Origin: Tetragenococcus halophilus
GTDB lineage: Bacteria > Bacillota > Bacilli > Lactobacillales > Enterococcaceae
DNA length: 62,774 bases
Reading direction: 5' to 3'
Assembly (NCBI RefSeq): GCF_021474685.1
Contig: NZ_JAKEIT010000001.1
Span: 211,915 to 274,688 of the forward strand
The notes beneath the pieces were generated by a model, which saw only the letters and a list, made by a program, of their open reading frames with translations, was not told where the DNA came from and did no database searches. Position numbers and translations under genes: made by a program. Positions 1 to 9,479 of the stretch are shown here, one piece after another (within the stretch, counting starts at the first letter, position 1; the number at the start of each line of letters is the position of its first letter).

Positions 1-1
1 T

Positions 2-307
2 AATACTAAAGATAAATCCTTTGATATAGCTAAAAACTCTATTTTATTTTTCGCCCATCAGGATGTTAGTAAAAGCTACTTGATGCAGAGTCTTTTTATT
101 GAATGGTTCAATCCAGAATTCATAAAAATTATTTCTAAACTTTGGAAAATGCAAGGTAACATTAGTTCAGCCGCCAAAGAATTATTTATGCATCGCAATA
201 CACTACAATATAAAGTAGACAAATTCCAAGAACAGACCAAAACAAATTTAAAAAAAATGGATGATTTATTTTTATGTTATCTACTGATTTTAACTTTTAA
301 TAAGTAA
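2..307 (+). CDS. PucR/CdaR-family transcriptional regulator, C-terminal part
   Basis: Only the 3' end lies in the window; the reading frame is open from base 2, so the true start is upstream. The last 100 residues contain the C-terminal helix-turn-helix seen in PucR/CdaR (sugar-diacid or purine-type) regulators: the core GNISSAAKELFMHRNTLQYK matches the family pattern in which a helix with an HRNTL recognition motif follows a short turn. The sensor part cannot be seen, so the ligand is unknown. The gene is followed by a hairpin and then by a broken sugar ABC ATPase on the same strand. The regulator may have controlled carbohydrate use, but that is inference from position only. Confidence 0.75.
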   Translation, partial: NTKDKSFDIAKNSILFFAHQDVSKSYLMQSLFIEWFNPEFIKIISKLWKMQGNISSAAKELFMHRNTLQYKVDKFQEQTKTNLKKMDDLFLCYLLILTFNK

Positions 308-383
308 AAGCGCTTTAACAATATGCACAAAAAGTAGCCACAAAAAGTAGCTGCTTTTTTGTGCATAATTATATTGCGCTTTT
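307..383 (+). terminator. Long inverted repeat, likely terminator after the PucR-type regulator
   Basis: An arm at 322-338 (TATGCACAAAAAGTAGC) pairs with 350-367, and outer arms AAAAGCGC (307-314) and GCGCTTTT (376-383) extend it. The T-run lies inside the 3' arm, so it could end transcription, but the symmetric outer arms also resemble a protein binding site. Confidence 0.6.
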
Positions 384-396
384 AAACCGCTTTCAA
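382..396 (-). promoter_or_regulatory. Candidate cre (CcpA) site upstream of the msmK-type gene
   Basis: Read on the minus strand the site is TTGAAAGCGGTTTAA. It fits the catabolite-response consensus WTGNAANCGNWNNCW at all positions but one. It lies about 45 bases before the start of a sugar ABC ATPase, where carbon catabolite repression would be expected. The low-information motif makes this tentative. Confidence 0.35.
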
Positions 397-440
397 TTAT
401 ATTATTTATAACAAATTGATTTGAAAGAAGGAATAAAATT

Positions 441-1544
441 ATGGTCGAAATGTCATTAAAAGATATAGGAAAAAAATATGATAATGCAGAACACTTTGCT
501 GTTACTGATTTTAACTTAAATATTAAAGATTAAGAATTTATCGTTTTTGTCGGTCCTTCTGGTTGTGGGAAATCTACTACATTACGTATGATCGCTGGTT
601 TGGAAGATATTACAGAAGGTGAGTTAAAAATCGGCGATAAAGTCATGAACGATGTTGCTCCTAAAGATCGTAGAATTGCCATGGTTTTTCAAAATTATGC
701 CTTATACCCTCACATGACGGTTTTTGATAATATGGCTTTTGGATTAAAATTACGTAAATATGATAAAAATGAAATTAAAAAACGGGTAGAAAATGCCGCC
801 GAAATTTTAGGTTTAAAAGAATACCTAGACCGTAAACCTGCAGCACTATCTGGTGGACAACGTCAACGGGTAGCTTTAGGGCGTGCTATTGTTCGTGATG
901 CTAAAGTCTTTTTAATGGACGAGCCCCTTTCTAATTTAGATGCTAAATTACGGGTGGCTATGCGAGCAGAAATTGCTAAATTACACCGCCGATTAGAAAC
1001 TACCACAATTTATGTGACCCACGACCAGACAGAAGCCATGACAATGGCAGATCGAATCGTTATTATGAAAGACGGTATCGTCCAACAGATCGGTACGCCT
1101 AGAGAAGTTTATGATACTCCTATAAATGAGTTTGTTGCGGGTTTTATCGGCTCGCCAGCGATGAACTTTTTCAATGTTACTCTAAAAAACGGCGTAATTG
1201 AAGATGGCCATGGACTAAAATTACGTGTTCCTGAAGGCCGTAACAAAGCGTTAGTCGAAAATGGCTATGATGGAAAAGAAATTACCTTTGGTATTCGTCC
1301 AGAAGATATTCACGGCGAACAAGTAGTTATCGATGCCGCGCCAGAAACTACTGTACACACTGAAGTGGTGGTATCTGAACTACTAGGCGCAGAAACCATG
1401 TTGTATACAAGAATCGGTGATACAGAATTTATCTCAAAAGTAGATGCTCGCGACTTTCATGAACCAGGAGAAATGGTTGATTTGAGTTTTAATCTTAATA
1501 AAGCCCATTTCTTTGACAAAGAAACAGAAGAAGTTATTAAATAG
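441..1544 (+). pseudogene. msmK: Multi-sugar ABC transporter ATPase (MsmK/UgpC type), nonsense mutation
   Basis: Reading from ATG 441 (preceded by GAAAGAAGGA) gives a 367-codon frame of normal length for the MsmK/MalK ATPases that energise several sugar importers, except for a TAA at 531-533 (codon 31). Family members usually have Lys there, so a single A-to-T change (AAA to TAA) explains it. All downstream motifs are intact: Walker A GPSGCGKST, Q-loop, signature LSGGQRQRVALGRA, Walker B VFLMDEP, switch H in THDQTEA, and a C-terminal TOBE/regulatory region (DGHGLKLRVPEGR). The only internal restart of note (ATG 588) lies after Walker A and would give an inactive ATPase. No permease or binding protein is adjacent, as expected for a shared ATPase. 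The rest of the frame shows no decay, suggesting a recent mutation or a sequencing error. Confidence 0.85.
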
Positions 1545-1562
1545 CTTTTTTAATAAACCATC

Positions 1563-1607
1563 CGACCTTTTTGTAAACCTATTGAGCAAAAAGGTCGTTT
1601 TTCTTCT
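1563..1607 (+). terminator. Rho-independent terminator after the msmK-type pseudogene
   Basis: Perfect 11-bp arms CGACCTTTTTG (1563-1573) and CAAAAAGGTCG (1587-1597) are followed by TTTTTCTTCTTGTTTT. Confidence 0.9.
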
Positions 1608-1666
1608 TGTTTTCATGATATTTGTTATAGTAAAATAAATAAAATTTATCAGAAAGCGGGAAAAAG

Positions 1667-2038
1667 ATGAATCTTTTAGGAAATTTAATTTGGTTTATTT
1701 TTGGCGGTTTGTTCGGCGGGCTTTGCTGGTTATTCGCTGCTTTGTTATGGTCTATCACAATCATTGGTATTCCTGTTGGACTGCAGTGTTTCAAACTAGC
1801 CACCATGAGTTTTTGGCCATTTGGTAAAGAAGTTATTTATTATAATAGCGGTACTTCTTTATTGTTAAATATTATTTGGTTGCTTTTAAGCGGTCTGCCT
1901 CTGGCTATTAGTCACCTAATAAGTGCATTCTTTTTATGTATAACAATCATTGGTATTCCTTTTGCTCGACAATCTTTTAAACTTGCTCGTCTAGCATTAA
2001 TGCCTTTTGGCGCACAAATAGCCTCTAGCCGTTATTAA
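1667..2038 (+). CDS. yccF: YccF family inner membrane protein
   Basis: This 123-residue protein is built of two repeats of the YccF/DUF307 motif, each a long hydrophobic stretch followed by an ITIIGIP sequence: LLWSITIIGIPVGLQCFKLA near residue 30 and LCITIIGIPFARQSFKLARL near residue 90. PFG occurs after each repeat (WPFGKEV, MPFGAQI). Three to four membrane segments are likely. The family is widespread but its function is not established. The start is the ATG behind GAAAGCGGGAAAAAG. It is transcribed alone, between two terminators. Confidence 0.85.
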   Translation: MNLLGNLIWFIFGGLFGGLCWLFAALLWSITIIGIPVGLQCFKLATMSFWPFGKEVIYYNSGTSLLLNIIWLLLSGLPLAISHLISAFFLCITIIGIPFARQSFKLARLALMPFGAQIASSRY

Positions 2039-2050
2039 CTAATCAATTAA

Positions 2051-2080
2051 AAAAACACCAGGTTGAGTACCTGGTGTTTT
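2051..2080. terminator. Bidirectional terminator between yccF and topB
   Basis: AAAAACACCAGG and CCTGGTGTTTT flank a TTGAGTA loop. A-tract and T-tract on the two sides suit both converging genes. Confidence 0.9.
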
Positions 2081-2102
2081 AAACATTATTCTAATATAAG
2101 CG

Positions 2103-4178
2103 CTATTCTTTATTCATCGCTTCTTTCATCGCGATCGCCAGTGGGCTTTCCTCCGGCTCATCTGGTTTTGAATATTGTTTTAACAAACGTTTTTCTTCTT
2201 GCTTGGACATTTTTTTCTTTTGATCTTTTTTATTTGGGATTTTTTCGGTAATACCATCAAATTTACAACGGAAATAGGCCCCGTTTTTACCTTCAATGAT
2301 TTCCATTTTCTTATGACATTGAGGACATCTGTGGTTACTTACTTTAGGATCCTTACGACGATGGTAACTACACTCTGAATTTGAGCAAACATAAATCTTA
2401 CCATTACGCGTATTCTTTTCTCTTAAGAAAGAACCACACTCCGGACATTTCTTCTGTGTTATTGAAAAATCTTGGTACTTTTTCTGGCTGTTTTTTACTT
2501 CATTGACTAACTCTTTTGTATCTTTTTCAATCTGTGCTAAAAACTTTTTGCTCGAGAATTTATTTTGTGCAATAGCTTCTAGTTCTTCTTCCCATTTTTT
2601 AGTTAAATCAGGAGTTACTAACGATGGATTTACCAAATCGAGTAATTGCTTACCTTTAGGAGAAACTTGCAAACCGCTCGGTGTTCTTTCCATCAGCTCC
2701 GAACGAAGCAATTTATCAATGATCTCTGCTCGTGTAGCTGGTGTCCCTAAGCTGAATTTTTCCATCTTAGCCAGCAAAGTCGCTTCATTCAAAGGCTTTG
2801 GCGGCTTGGTCAATTCTTTTTTTATAGAAAAATCAGGTTGAATCTTTTGTCCTTCTTGCCATTTGTTAACATTTTTTTCGGATTCTTCCTGACCTTTCCA
2901 GCCAGCTTCAATAATTTTATTTTGAGTAAATACAAAAGTTTCTTCACCAAATTTAACTGTCGCTTTTTGTTGCAATTTTTTATGAGCTTTGGCAAACAAA
3001 GTTAAAAAACGTGTAACGATCATATTGTAAATTTTTTGTTCGTCATTTGAAAATTTTGCTGCATTAGCGACTTGTTCAGTAGGAATTAAACCAGAGTGAT
3101 CAGATACTTTTGCATCGTTGAATACCGCATTTTGCTGTACCTTAGCTCCTGATTTAATATAGTCTTTTACTTCAGGAGAAAAATTTGCTACCGCCTGTAA
3201 ACGTTCTTTCATCGTCTTTTTCATATCGCTTGTTAGATATTTGCTATCAGTACGTGGATAAGTAACTACCTTATGCGTTTCATAAAGACTTTGAACTAAA
3301 GAAAGCGTCTTTTTAGCCGAAAAACCGTAGCGCTGATTAGCTTCGCGTTGGATTTCAGTTAAATCATAAGGCAATGGCGCGTTTTCTGTTTTGTTTTTTT
3401 CAGTCACAGACACTACAGTACCCGCATGCTGACTCATTTGCGTAATCAAGTTTTGCGCTTCTTGTTGTTCTTTTATTTCATAAGGATTTTTTTGCATGCG
3501 AGCTGCTTTTTGACCAGCTACCTCTAATTCAATGACATAATAGGTCTGCGGCCGAAATTTATCAATTTGTTTTTCTTGCTGTCTTACAAAAGATAATGTC
3601 GGTGTTTGAACCCTTCCGGCACTTAAACTGTCTTCATACTTCACTGTTAAAGCCCGTGAAATATTCAATCCCACTAACCAATCTGCTTTAGACCTAGCTA
3701 GCGCGGATTCATAAAGTGCATCATATTCTTGGGCTGGTTTTAACTGTTTAAATCCTTCTTTTATCGCTTTATTTGTTTGCGAAGAAATCCACAAACGTTT
3801 TACTGGTTTGTCAAAATGAACCCATTCGAGAACCCAGCGAGCTACTAACTCTCCCTCTCTCCCCGCATCGGTTGCAATAACAAATTCCTTAATATCTTTT
3901 CTATGAGCTAATTGTTTAATCGCTTTTAATTGTTGCCCAGTTTTTGGTAATGGTTTGATCCCAATGTTTTTGGGAATCATAGGTAATGTTTCCATTTGCC
4001 AAGTCTGCCAATTTTTATTGATATCTTCTGGCATTTTTAGGCCCAATAAATGACCGAGGGCCCATGTGACGATCACATTAGGGCCTTCGTAATAGTTCTT
4101 TGTTTTTTTATTAGCTCCTAATACTCTGCCCAGGTCTTTTGCAACGCTTGGCTTTTCCGCTAGAATTAGTTGCTTCAT
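2103..4178 (-). CDS. topB: DNA topoisomerase III
   Basis: This type IA topoisomerase (691 residues) nicks one DNA strand through a tyrosine to decatenate or relax DNA. The N-terminal TOPRIM domain starts MKQLILAEKPSVAKDL and holds the acidic DAGREGE motif near residue 105. The active-site region with VTYPRTDSKYL (catalytic Tyr) lies near residue 315, and a TPATRAEII motif near 495. The C-terminus has zinc-ribbon cysteines (CPECGSFL, CPQCHKKM) as in TopB of Gram-positives. ATG 4178 was chosen over a frame-open ATG 21 bases upstream because AAAGGA sits just before it. Its first 68 bases overlap the end of the DUF1033 gene, which is upstream on the same strand and probably co-transcribed. Both DNA repair and conjugative elements use TopB; no mobile-element genes are nearby, so this looks chromosomal. 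Confidence 0.95.
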   Translation of the reverse strand: MKQLILAEKPSVAKDLGRVLGANKKTKNYYEGPNVIVTWALGHLLGLKMPEDINKNWQTWQMETLPMIPKNIGIKPLPKTGQQLKAIKQLAHRKDIKEFVIATDAGREGELVARWVLEWVHFDKPVKRLWISSQTNKAIKEGFKQLKPAQEYDALYESALARSKADWLVGLNISRALTVKYEDSLSAGRVQTPTLSFVRQQEKQIDKFRPQTYYVIELEVAGQKAARMQKNPYEIKEQQEAQNLITQMSQHAGTVVSVTEKNKTENAPLPYDLTEIQREANQRYGFSAKKTLSLVQSLYETHKVVTYPRTDSKYLTSDMKKTMKERLQAVANFSPEVKDYIKSGAKVQQNAVFNDAKVSDHSGLIPTEQVANAAKFSNDEQKIYNMIVTRFLTLFAKAHKKLQQKATVKFGEETFVFTQNKIIEAGWKGQEESEKNVNKWQEGQKIQPDFSIKKELTKPPKPLNEATLLAKMEKFSLGTPATRAEIIDKLLRSELMERTPSGLQVSPKGKQLLDLVNPSLVTPDLTKKWEEELEAIAQNKFSSKKFLAQIEKDTKELVNEVKNSQKKYQDFSITQKKCPECGSFLREKNTRNGKIYVCSNSECSYHRRKDPKVSNHRCPQCHKKMEIIEGKNGAYFRCKFDGITEKIPNKKDQKKKMSKQEEKRLLKQYSKPDEPEESPLAIAMKEAMNKE

Positions 4179-4488
4179 AAAATTTCCTTTCGCTTTCAAC
4201 TGTAATTGGTTGATAATTTTTTAATAGTGCCAGTCCTTTATACTGTTGCAAATCATCATCGCATTCCTCACACCAACGTTCTTCACCATCATTCCAAAAA
4301 GCGCTTAAGAAGTTAGTTTTAGAGTTAATATATGTATAATTATTGCAAATCAAATCCCATTTTTCCTGAAAGAAGAGTTTTGCGTCATCTAATGACAAAA
4401 AACTAGTCTCTTCCTGAATGTCATTTTGCCAATCCTCAAAAAACCACCATGGTTCGTTATCCCCATACATGGTTATTACTTGATACAT
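4111..4488 (-). CDS. DUF1033 family protein
   Basis: The 125-residue protein has the DUF1033 pattern of streptococci and enterococci: an N-terminal MYQVITMYGDNEPWWFFEDW, acidic-aromatic middle, and FWNDGEERWCEECDDDLQQY with a Cys-x-x-Cys pair near residue 74-77. The function is unknown; the CxxC could bind metal but no second pair is present. The start ATG 4488 follows GGAGTGAG. It precedes topB, and its last 22 codons run over the topB start. That tail (after residue about 100) looks less constrained than the rest, so the stop may have drifted downstream. Confidence 0.8.
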   Translation of the reverse strand: MYQVITMYGDNEPWWFFEDWQNDIQEETSFLSLDDAKLFFQEKWDLICNNYTYINSKTNFLSAFWNDGEERWCEECDDDLQQYKGLALLKNYQPITVESERKFYEATNSSGKAKRCKRPGQSIRS

Positions 4489-4580
4489 AGACTCACTCCT
4501 ATAAAGTATTTTCTAAGAATAATGGTAGTGAGTTTTAAAAAAAGTTGCAATGAATCAGCTTGTGAAAAGTTGTATTGCTA

Positions 4581-4616
4581 ATAATAAAAGACAGGAAGCA
4601 ATCCTGCCTTTTATTA

Positions 4617-4617
<1 letters not shown>
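4581..4617 (-). terminator. Terminator after mnmA
   Basis: AATAATAAAAG-ACAGGA and TCCTGCC-TTTTATTATT arms form a strong hairpin ending at the mnmA stop codon; the T-rich side faces away from mnmA. Confidence 0.85.
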
Positions 4618-5992
<1,375 letters not shown>

Positions 5993-6021
5993 AAAACTTG
6001 CAAAAAAGATTTGCAAGTTTT
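5993..6021 (-). terminator. Terminator after the DUF1831 gene
   Basis: AAAACTTGCAAA and TTTGCAAGTTTT arms; read on the minus strand the hairpin runs into GTTTTTTGTT. Confidence 0.85.
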
Positions 6022-6036
6022 GAATAATAAACTATT

Positions 6037-6375
6037 TTAAGCTTTTTCAAATAATCCGCGGTCGATAAATCCATCCATCAAAAAATAAAATTTTTCCTGC
6101 AACAATTCATTTTTCATCTTAAAAATGTTCACTGCTTTTAAACCATTAGCTGTGGTCACTGACATCTTCATTTTTTGGATATCTTTATCTACAGTAATTT
6201 TCAGCTTAAGTCCTTCTTTACTTTGCGGCGTTGCTTCAAGAGGACGAATCAATTGAAAGTTCCCACTGGATGTTTCACTAAAGCCATTATCACGCAAGGT
6301 ATATCTTTTAGCCGCAGGGGCTAGTTTATAGCTGGTCTGCGCGCCTAAAATCGTTGTTGCTTCTTGAAAAGCCAT
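6037..6375 (-). CDS. DUF1831 family protein
   Basis: This 112-residue protein matches the DUF1831 family, small proteins of Lactobacillales regularly encoded between a cysteine desulfurase and mnmA. The N-terminal MAFQEATTILGAQTSYKLAP and the end MDGFIDRGLF are typical. No cysteine is present, so it cannot itself carry a persulfide. A role as adaptor or regulator of the sulfur relay is a guess from gene order. The start ATG follows GAGGTGAAAAAATGG, and the gene lies 42 bases after the desulfurase on the same strand. Confidence 0.8.
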   Translation of the reverse strand: MAFQEATTILGAQTSYKLAPAAKRYTLRDNGFSETSSGNFQLIRPLEATPQSKEGLKLKITVDKDIQKMKMSVTTANGLKAVNIFKMKNELLQEKFYFLMDGFIDRGLFEKA

Positions 6376-6417
6376 TTTTTCACCTCATTAATACTTTTAG
6401 CATTATTATAAAGGGTT

Positions 6418-7575
6418 TTATCCGGTTTTTCTAGTGTTTCTTTTTAAACGTTGAACAGTGTCGATAATCGTTTGTGCAAAACGATCTACCTCATCTTTGG
6501 TATTACCATAGCCAAAGCTTACGCGCACAGACTCCCCAATAGCTGGCGAATTTTTTCCATACATTGCTTCAAGCACATGTGAAGGTTCGACATTGCCAGC
6601 CGTACAAGCTGAACCAGTAGAAATAGCAAACCCTTTTAAATCCAAGTGCATCAACATCAAGTCATTAGAAATGCCTACAAATTGTAGATTTAACACATGA
6701 GATAATTTATTTCCTGTGTTCCCATTTACATGATACTCAATCCCTTCAGCTGTTAAAGCGTCCAATAACTGAGTGGAAAAAGCTTGATACTTTTCTTGAT
6801 TACTCCTTTGTACTTCTGGGGGTAAAAGCTCAATTGCTTTAGCCATCCCACAAATAGCTGGCAAATTTTGCGTGCCTGCGCGTCGTTTTTCTTCTTGTTC
6901 TCCACCATGCAAAAAAACAGGAAGGCTGACATCATCTCGTTTATATAAAAAGCCAATCCCTTTAGGACCGTTAAACTTATGAGCAGATACACTCAATAAA
7001 TCTACCTGTAATTCATTTGGATGAACTGCAATTTTCCCATAAGTTTGTACAGCATCCGTGTGGAAAATCGCTGGATGATCGTTTAATAATTCGCCAATCT
7101 CAGCAATAGGGAAAAGATTACCCGTCTCATTATTTGCCATCATAATTGAAACTAGAATAGTATCATCACGTAAAGCTTTTTTTAGCTCATCAACAGACAA
7201 TTGTCCATTTTCATCTACTGCTAAATAAGTCACTTCAAAACCTATTTTTTCTAAGTATTTTGCTGTATTCAAAACCGCTGGATGTTCGACTGCGGTTGTG
7301 ATGATATGCTTTCCTTGTTTTTGTTTAGACAAAGCTGTTTCAATTAACGCTGTATTATCACTTTCTGTACCGCCACTATTAAAAATAATTTCATGCGGTT
7401 TTACCTGCAAGCTATCTGCGATAACTTGTCTAGCATTTTCTAACTTTGCTTGCCCGTTACGTCCATATTGATGGATACTAGAAGGGTTACCGAAAGTTTC
7501 TGTCATCACTTTACTCATTTCATCGATAACAGCTGGATGCATAGGAGTCGTTGCTGCATGATCTAAATAAGTCAT
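6418..7575 (-). CDS. Cysteine desulfurase (NifS/IscS family)
   Basis: A PLP enzyme that removes sulfur from cysteine and passes it on as a persulfide. The 385-residue product has YLDHAATTP at the start, the PLP lysine Lys200 in SVSAHKFNGPKG, and the catalytic Cys324 in STGSACTAGNVEP. The latter is within a short loop, as in group I (NifS/IscS) enzymes. No iron-sulfur assembly genes are adjacent; the next genes are DUF1831 and mnmA, so tRNA thiolation is the likely main job, as for YrvO. The ATG follows GAAGGTGAG. Confidence 0.93.
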   Translation of the reverse strand: MTYLDHAATTPMHPAVIDEMSKVMTETFGNPSSIHQYGRNGQAKLENARQVIADSLQVKPHEIIFNSGGTESDNTALIETALSKQKQGKHIITTAVEHPAVLNTAKYLEKIGFEVTYLAVDENGQLSVDELKKALRDDTILVSIMMANNETGNLFPIAEIGELLNDHPAIFHTDAVQTYGKIAVHPNELQVDLLSVSAHKFNGPKGIGFLYKRDDVSLPVFLHGGEQEEKRRAGTQNLPAICGMAKAIELLPPEVQRSNQEKYQAFSTQLLDALTAEGIEYHVNGNTGNKLSHVLNLQFVGISNDLMLMHLDLKGFAISTGSACTAGNVEPSHVLEAMYGKNSPAIGESVRVSFGYGNTKDEVDRFAQTIIDTVQRLKRNTRKTG

Positions 7576-7618
7576 TTTCTCACCTTCTTTTATTTACAAC
7601 TTAAACCATTATTGAGAA

Positions 7619-7655
7619 AAATACCAATGAAAAAATTCAACATTTTTTCATTGGT
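7619..7655 (-). terminator. Terminator after prs
   Basis: ACCAATGAAAAAAT and ATTTTTTCATTGGT arms at 7623-7655, followed on the minus strand by ATTTTTCTC. Confidence 0.85.
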
Positions 7656-7663
7656 TTCTTTTT

Positions 7664-8635
7664 TTACAAAAAATCTTTATCTACTTTGTTAAATAAAGGA
7701 CTCATCGGCGTATTTTCATGGATTCTTTTAACACCTTCGCCTAGCAGTTTTGAGCAAGTAATATAGCTGGCGTTTTGAGGTTGTTGCTCTTTTTCAGTTA
7801 AACAAGAATCGGTCACACAAATGTCAAGGATTTCTGATTGCTCCAATGCTTCTTTTGCACCATCAGAAAATAATGCGTGAGAAGCACACGCATAAACCTC
7901 ATTCGCGCCGTTTGCTTTTAAAAGCTCTGCAGCATTGGCTAAAGTTCTTCCAGTGTTCAAAATATCATCAACAAGGATACAATTCTTATCTTGAACATCT
8001 CCAATCACGTAACCTTCGTCTGCTTCTGTCTCTCCCTGGTCAACGATTGCAATCGTTGTATCCAAATATTCTGCCAAGCTTCGTGCACGTTGAACGCCGC
8101 TATTTTTAGGTGAAACAACAACATAGTCATCATCTGTCATACCTTTTTTCCGGTAATATTGTGCAAACAAAGGCATGGTAAACAAATTATCAACAGGAAT
8201 ATCAAAAAAACCTTGGACTTGTACTGTATGAAGATCTAACGTTAATACGCGAGTAGCCCCCGCTTCGACAATAAGATTAGCAATCAATTTTGCCGTAATA
8301 GGTTCGTGAGGATTCGCTGTGCGGTCTTGTCGTGCATAGGCATAATAAGGCAAAACGACATTAATAGTTTTTGCACTTGCACGTTTCATCGCATCAATCA
8401 TGATTAATAATTCCATATAATAATCATTCACCGGTCGATTGGTAGCCTGGATGATAAAGGTATCTACCCCTCGTACACTTTCTTCGATACTGATAGAAAT
8501 TTCCCCATCACTAAAGCTTTTGATCGAACACTCGCCTAATTCTGTGCCAAAAACTTGAGCGACCTTTCTTGCCAGTGGAATATTACCATTCAAACTAAAA
8601 ATTTTTAACGATTCATCTTCATTTTTTGCGACCAT
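7664..8635 (-). CDS. prs: Ribose-phosphate pyrophosphokinase (second-type Prs)
   Basis: Makes PRPP from ribose 5-phosphate and ATP for nucleotide, His and Trp synthesis. The 323-residue protein has the ATP loop YAYARQDR, the ITAKL segment, and the PRPP-binding CILVDDILNTGRTLANA near 220. The segment usually read as SPDHGG is SPKNSG here, as in the second Prs paralogue of streptococci and enterococci, so this may not be the housekeeping copy. ATG 8635 is chosen because GGAGG lies five bases before it; a TTG four codons upstream overlaps that site. It is a single gene with its own terminator. Confidence 0.93.
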   Translation of the reverse strand: MVAKNEDESLKIFSLNGNIPLARKVAQVFGTELGECSIKSFSDGEISISIEESVRGVDTFIIQATNRPVNDYYMELLIMIDAMKRASAKTINVVLPYYAYARQDRTANPHEPITAKLIANLIVEAGATRVLTLDLHTVQVQGFFDIPVDNLFTMPLFAQYYRKKGMTDDDYVVVSPKNSGVQRARSLAEYLDTTIAIVDQGETEADEGYVIGDVQDKNCILVDDILNTGRTLANAAELLKANGANEVYACASHALFSDGAKEALEQSEILDICVTDSCLTEKEQQPQNASYITCSKLLGEGVKRIHENTPMSPLFNKVDKDFL

Positions 8636-8698
8636 GTGTGCCTCCAATTAAACTTTTTCTCTATTTTAACATATTTTTATTCTAATTTTCCATCATGT

Positions 8699-9238
8699 TT
8701 AAGGTAAAGAAATCGTTCCATTTATCCACTTTGCGGGAATAATTTTCTGATAACTCCCCCAATTGTCATGAACTTTTACAAAACGTTGCCCTTTATCTGT
8801 TTCCTTATAAGCATAAGCAACTACCCAATGATTGCCATAACTACTTCCTAAATATTTATTCAGCCCAATAATTACAGGCTTTCCTTGATCAATTCTTTTA
8901 GTCACACGCTGCCAGCCGCCGATCATCGTCGCACGCGCCCGATAACTAAGACCAAAGTAAGAAAAATAACTTGATAGCCCATGAGCTAGCTGAAAAGCAA
9001 TTGTAGGCCAGCCCCGTTTTTGAATAAATAAACGTAAATAATGTACTAAGTGCGTATTATCTTTACTATTTTTTTCCCGAATAAAACTTGGAACAATCGT
9101 CTCATCTAAATTATCCTGATAGAAAGCTATGAACACGCTAGCCGCGTTTGTCCCACATAACCCACTTTCAGAAGTGATCCAATTTTTATATGGTTTGAAC
9201 TTATCTGCTGTTAAGCCGACCCACTGATTTTTATCCAT
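8699..9238 (-). CDS. C39-like cysteine peptidase-fold protein, cytoplasmic
   Basis: The 179-residue protein has the layout of the C39/papain-like fold: Cys28 in SESGLCGTNAASVF at the start of a helix, His137 in YGNHWVVAYAY, and Asp158-Asn159 in VKVHDNWGSY on successive strands. These could form the catalytic triad. No signal peptide, membrane segment or ABC domain is present, so it is not a bacteriocin exporter and should act in the cytosol or be a non-classical export product. The substrate is unknown. The gene is alone, divergent from pepO. Confidence 0.6.
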   Translation of the reverse strand: MDKNQWVGLTADKFKPYKNWITSESGLCGTNAASVFIAFYQDNLDETIVPSFIREKNSKDNTHLVHYLRLFIQKRGWPTIAFQLAHGLSSYFSYFGLSYRARATMIGGWQRVTKRIDQGKPVIIGLNKYLGSSYGNHWVVAYAYKETDKGQRFVKVHDNWGSYQKIIPAKWINGTISLP

Positions 9239-9479
9239 AACTATCCCCTCTTTTTAATATTGTACTATAACTATTCAACAAAAATCATTTTGCACTTCTT
9301 ATTTTAATATCCCCTTTACTTTTGCGCACTTGAGTCCACAAACTTCTTTACTGGACCCTCATCTGTCTAACTTAAGTACAAATGGTTACCTTTTGGCTCT
9401 TATTTAAAGCTTATAAAATAAGAAACTTGTTTCTCCTTTTTATTTGTATCATAATTGATGATATGAATGGAGGTTAAAA

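Noticed and set aside
588-1544. A shortened functional sugar ATPase starting at ATG 588
   Set aside because: It would lack Walker A, which lies between 531 and 588, and has no ribosome site; the pseudogene reading is better.
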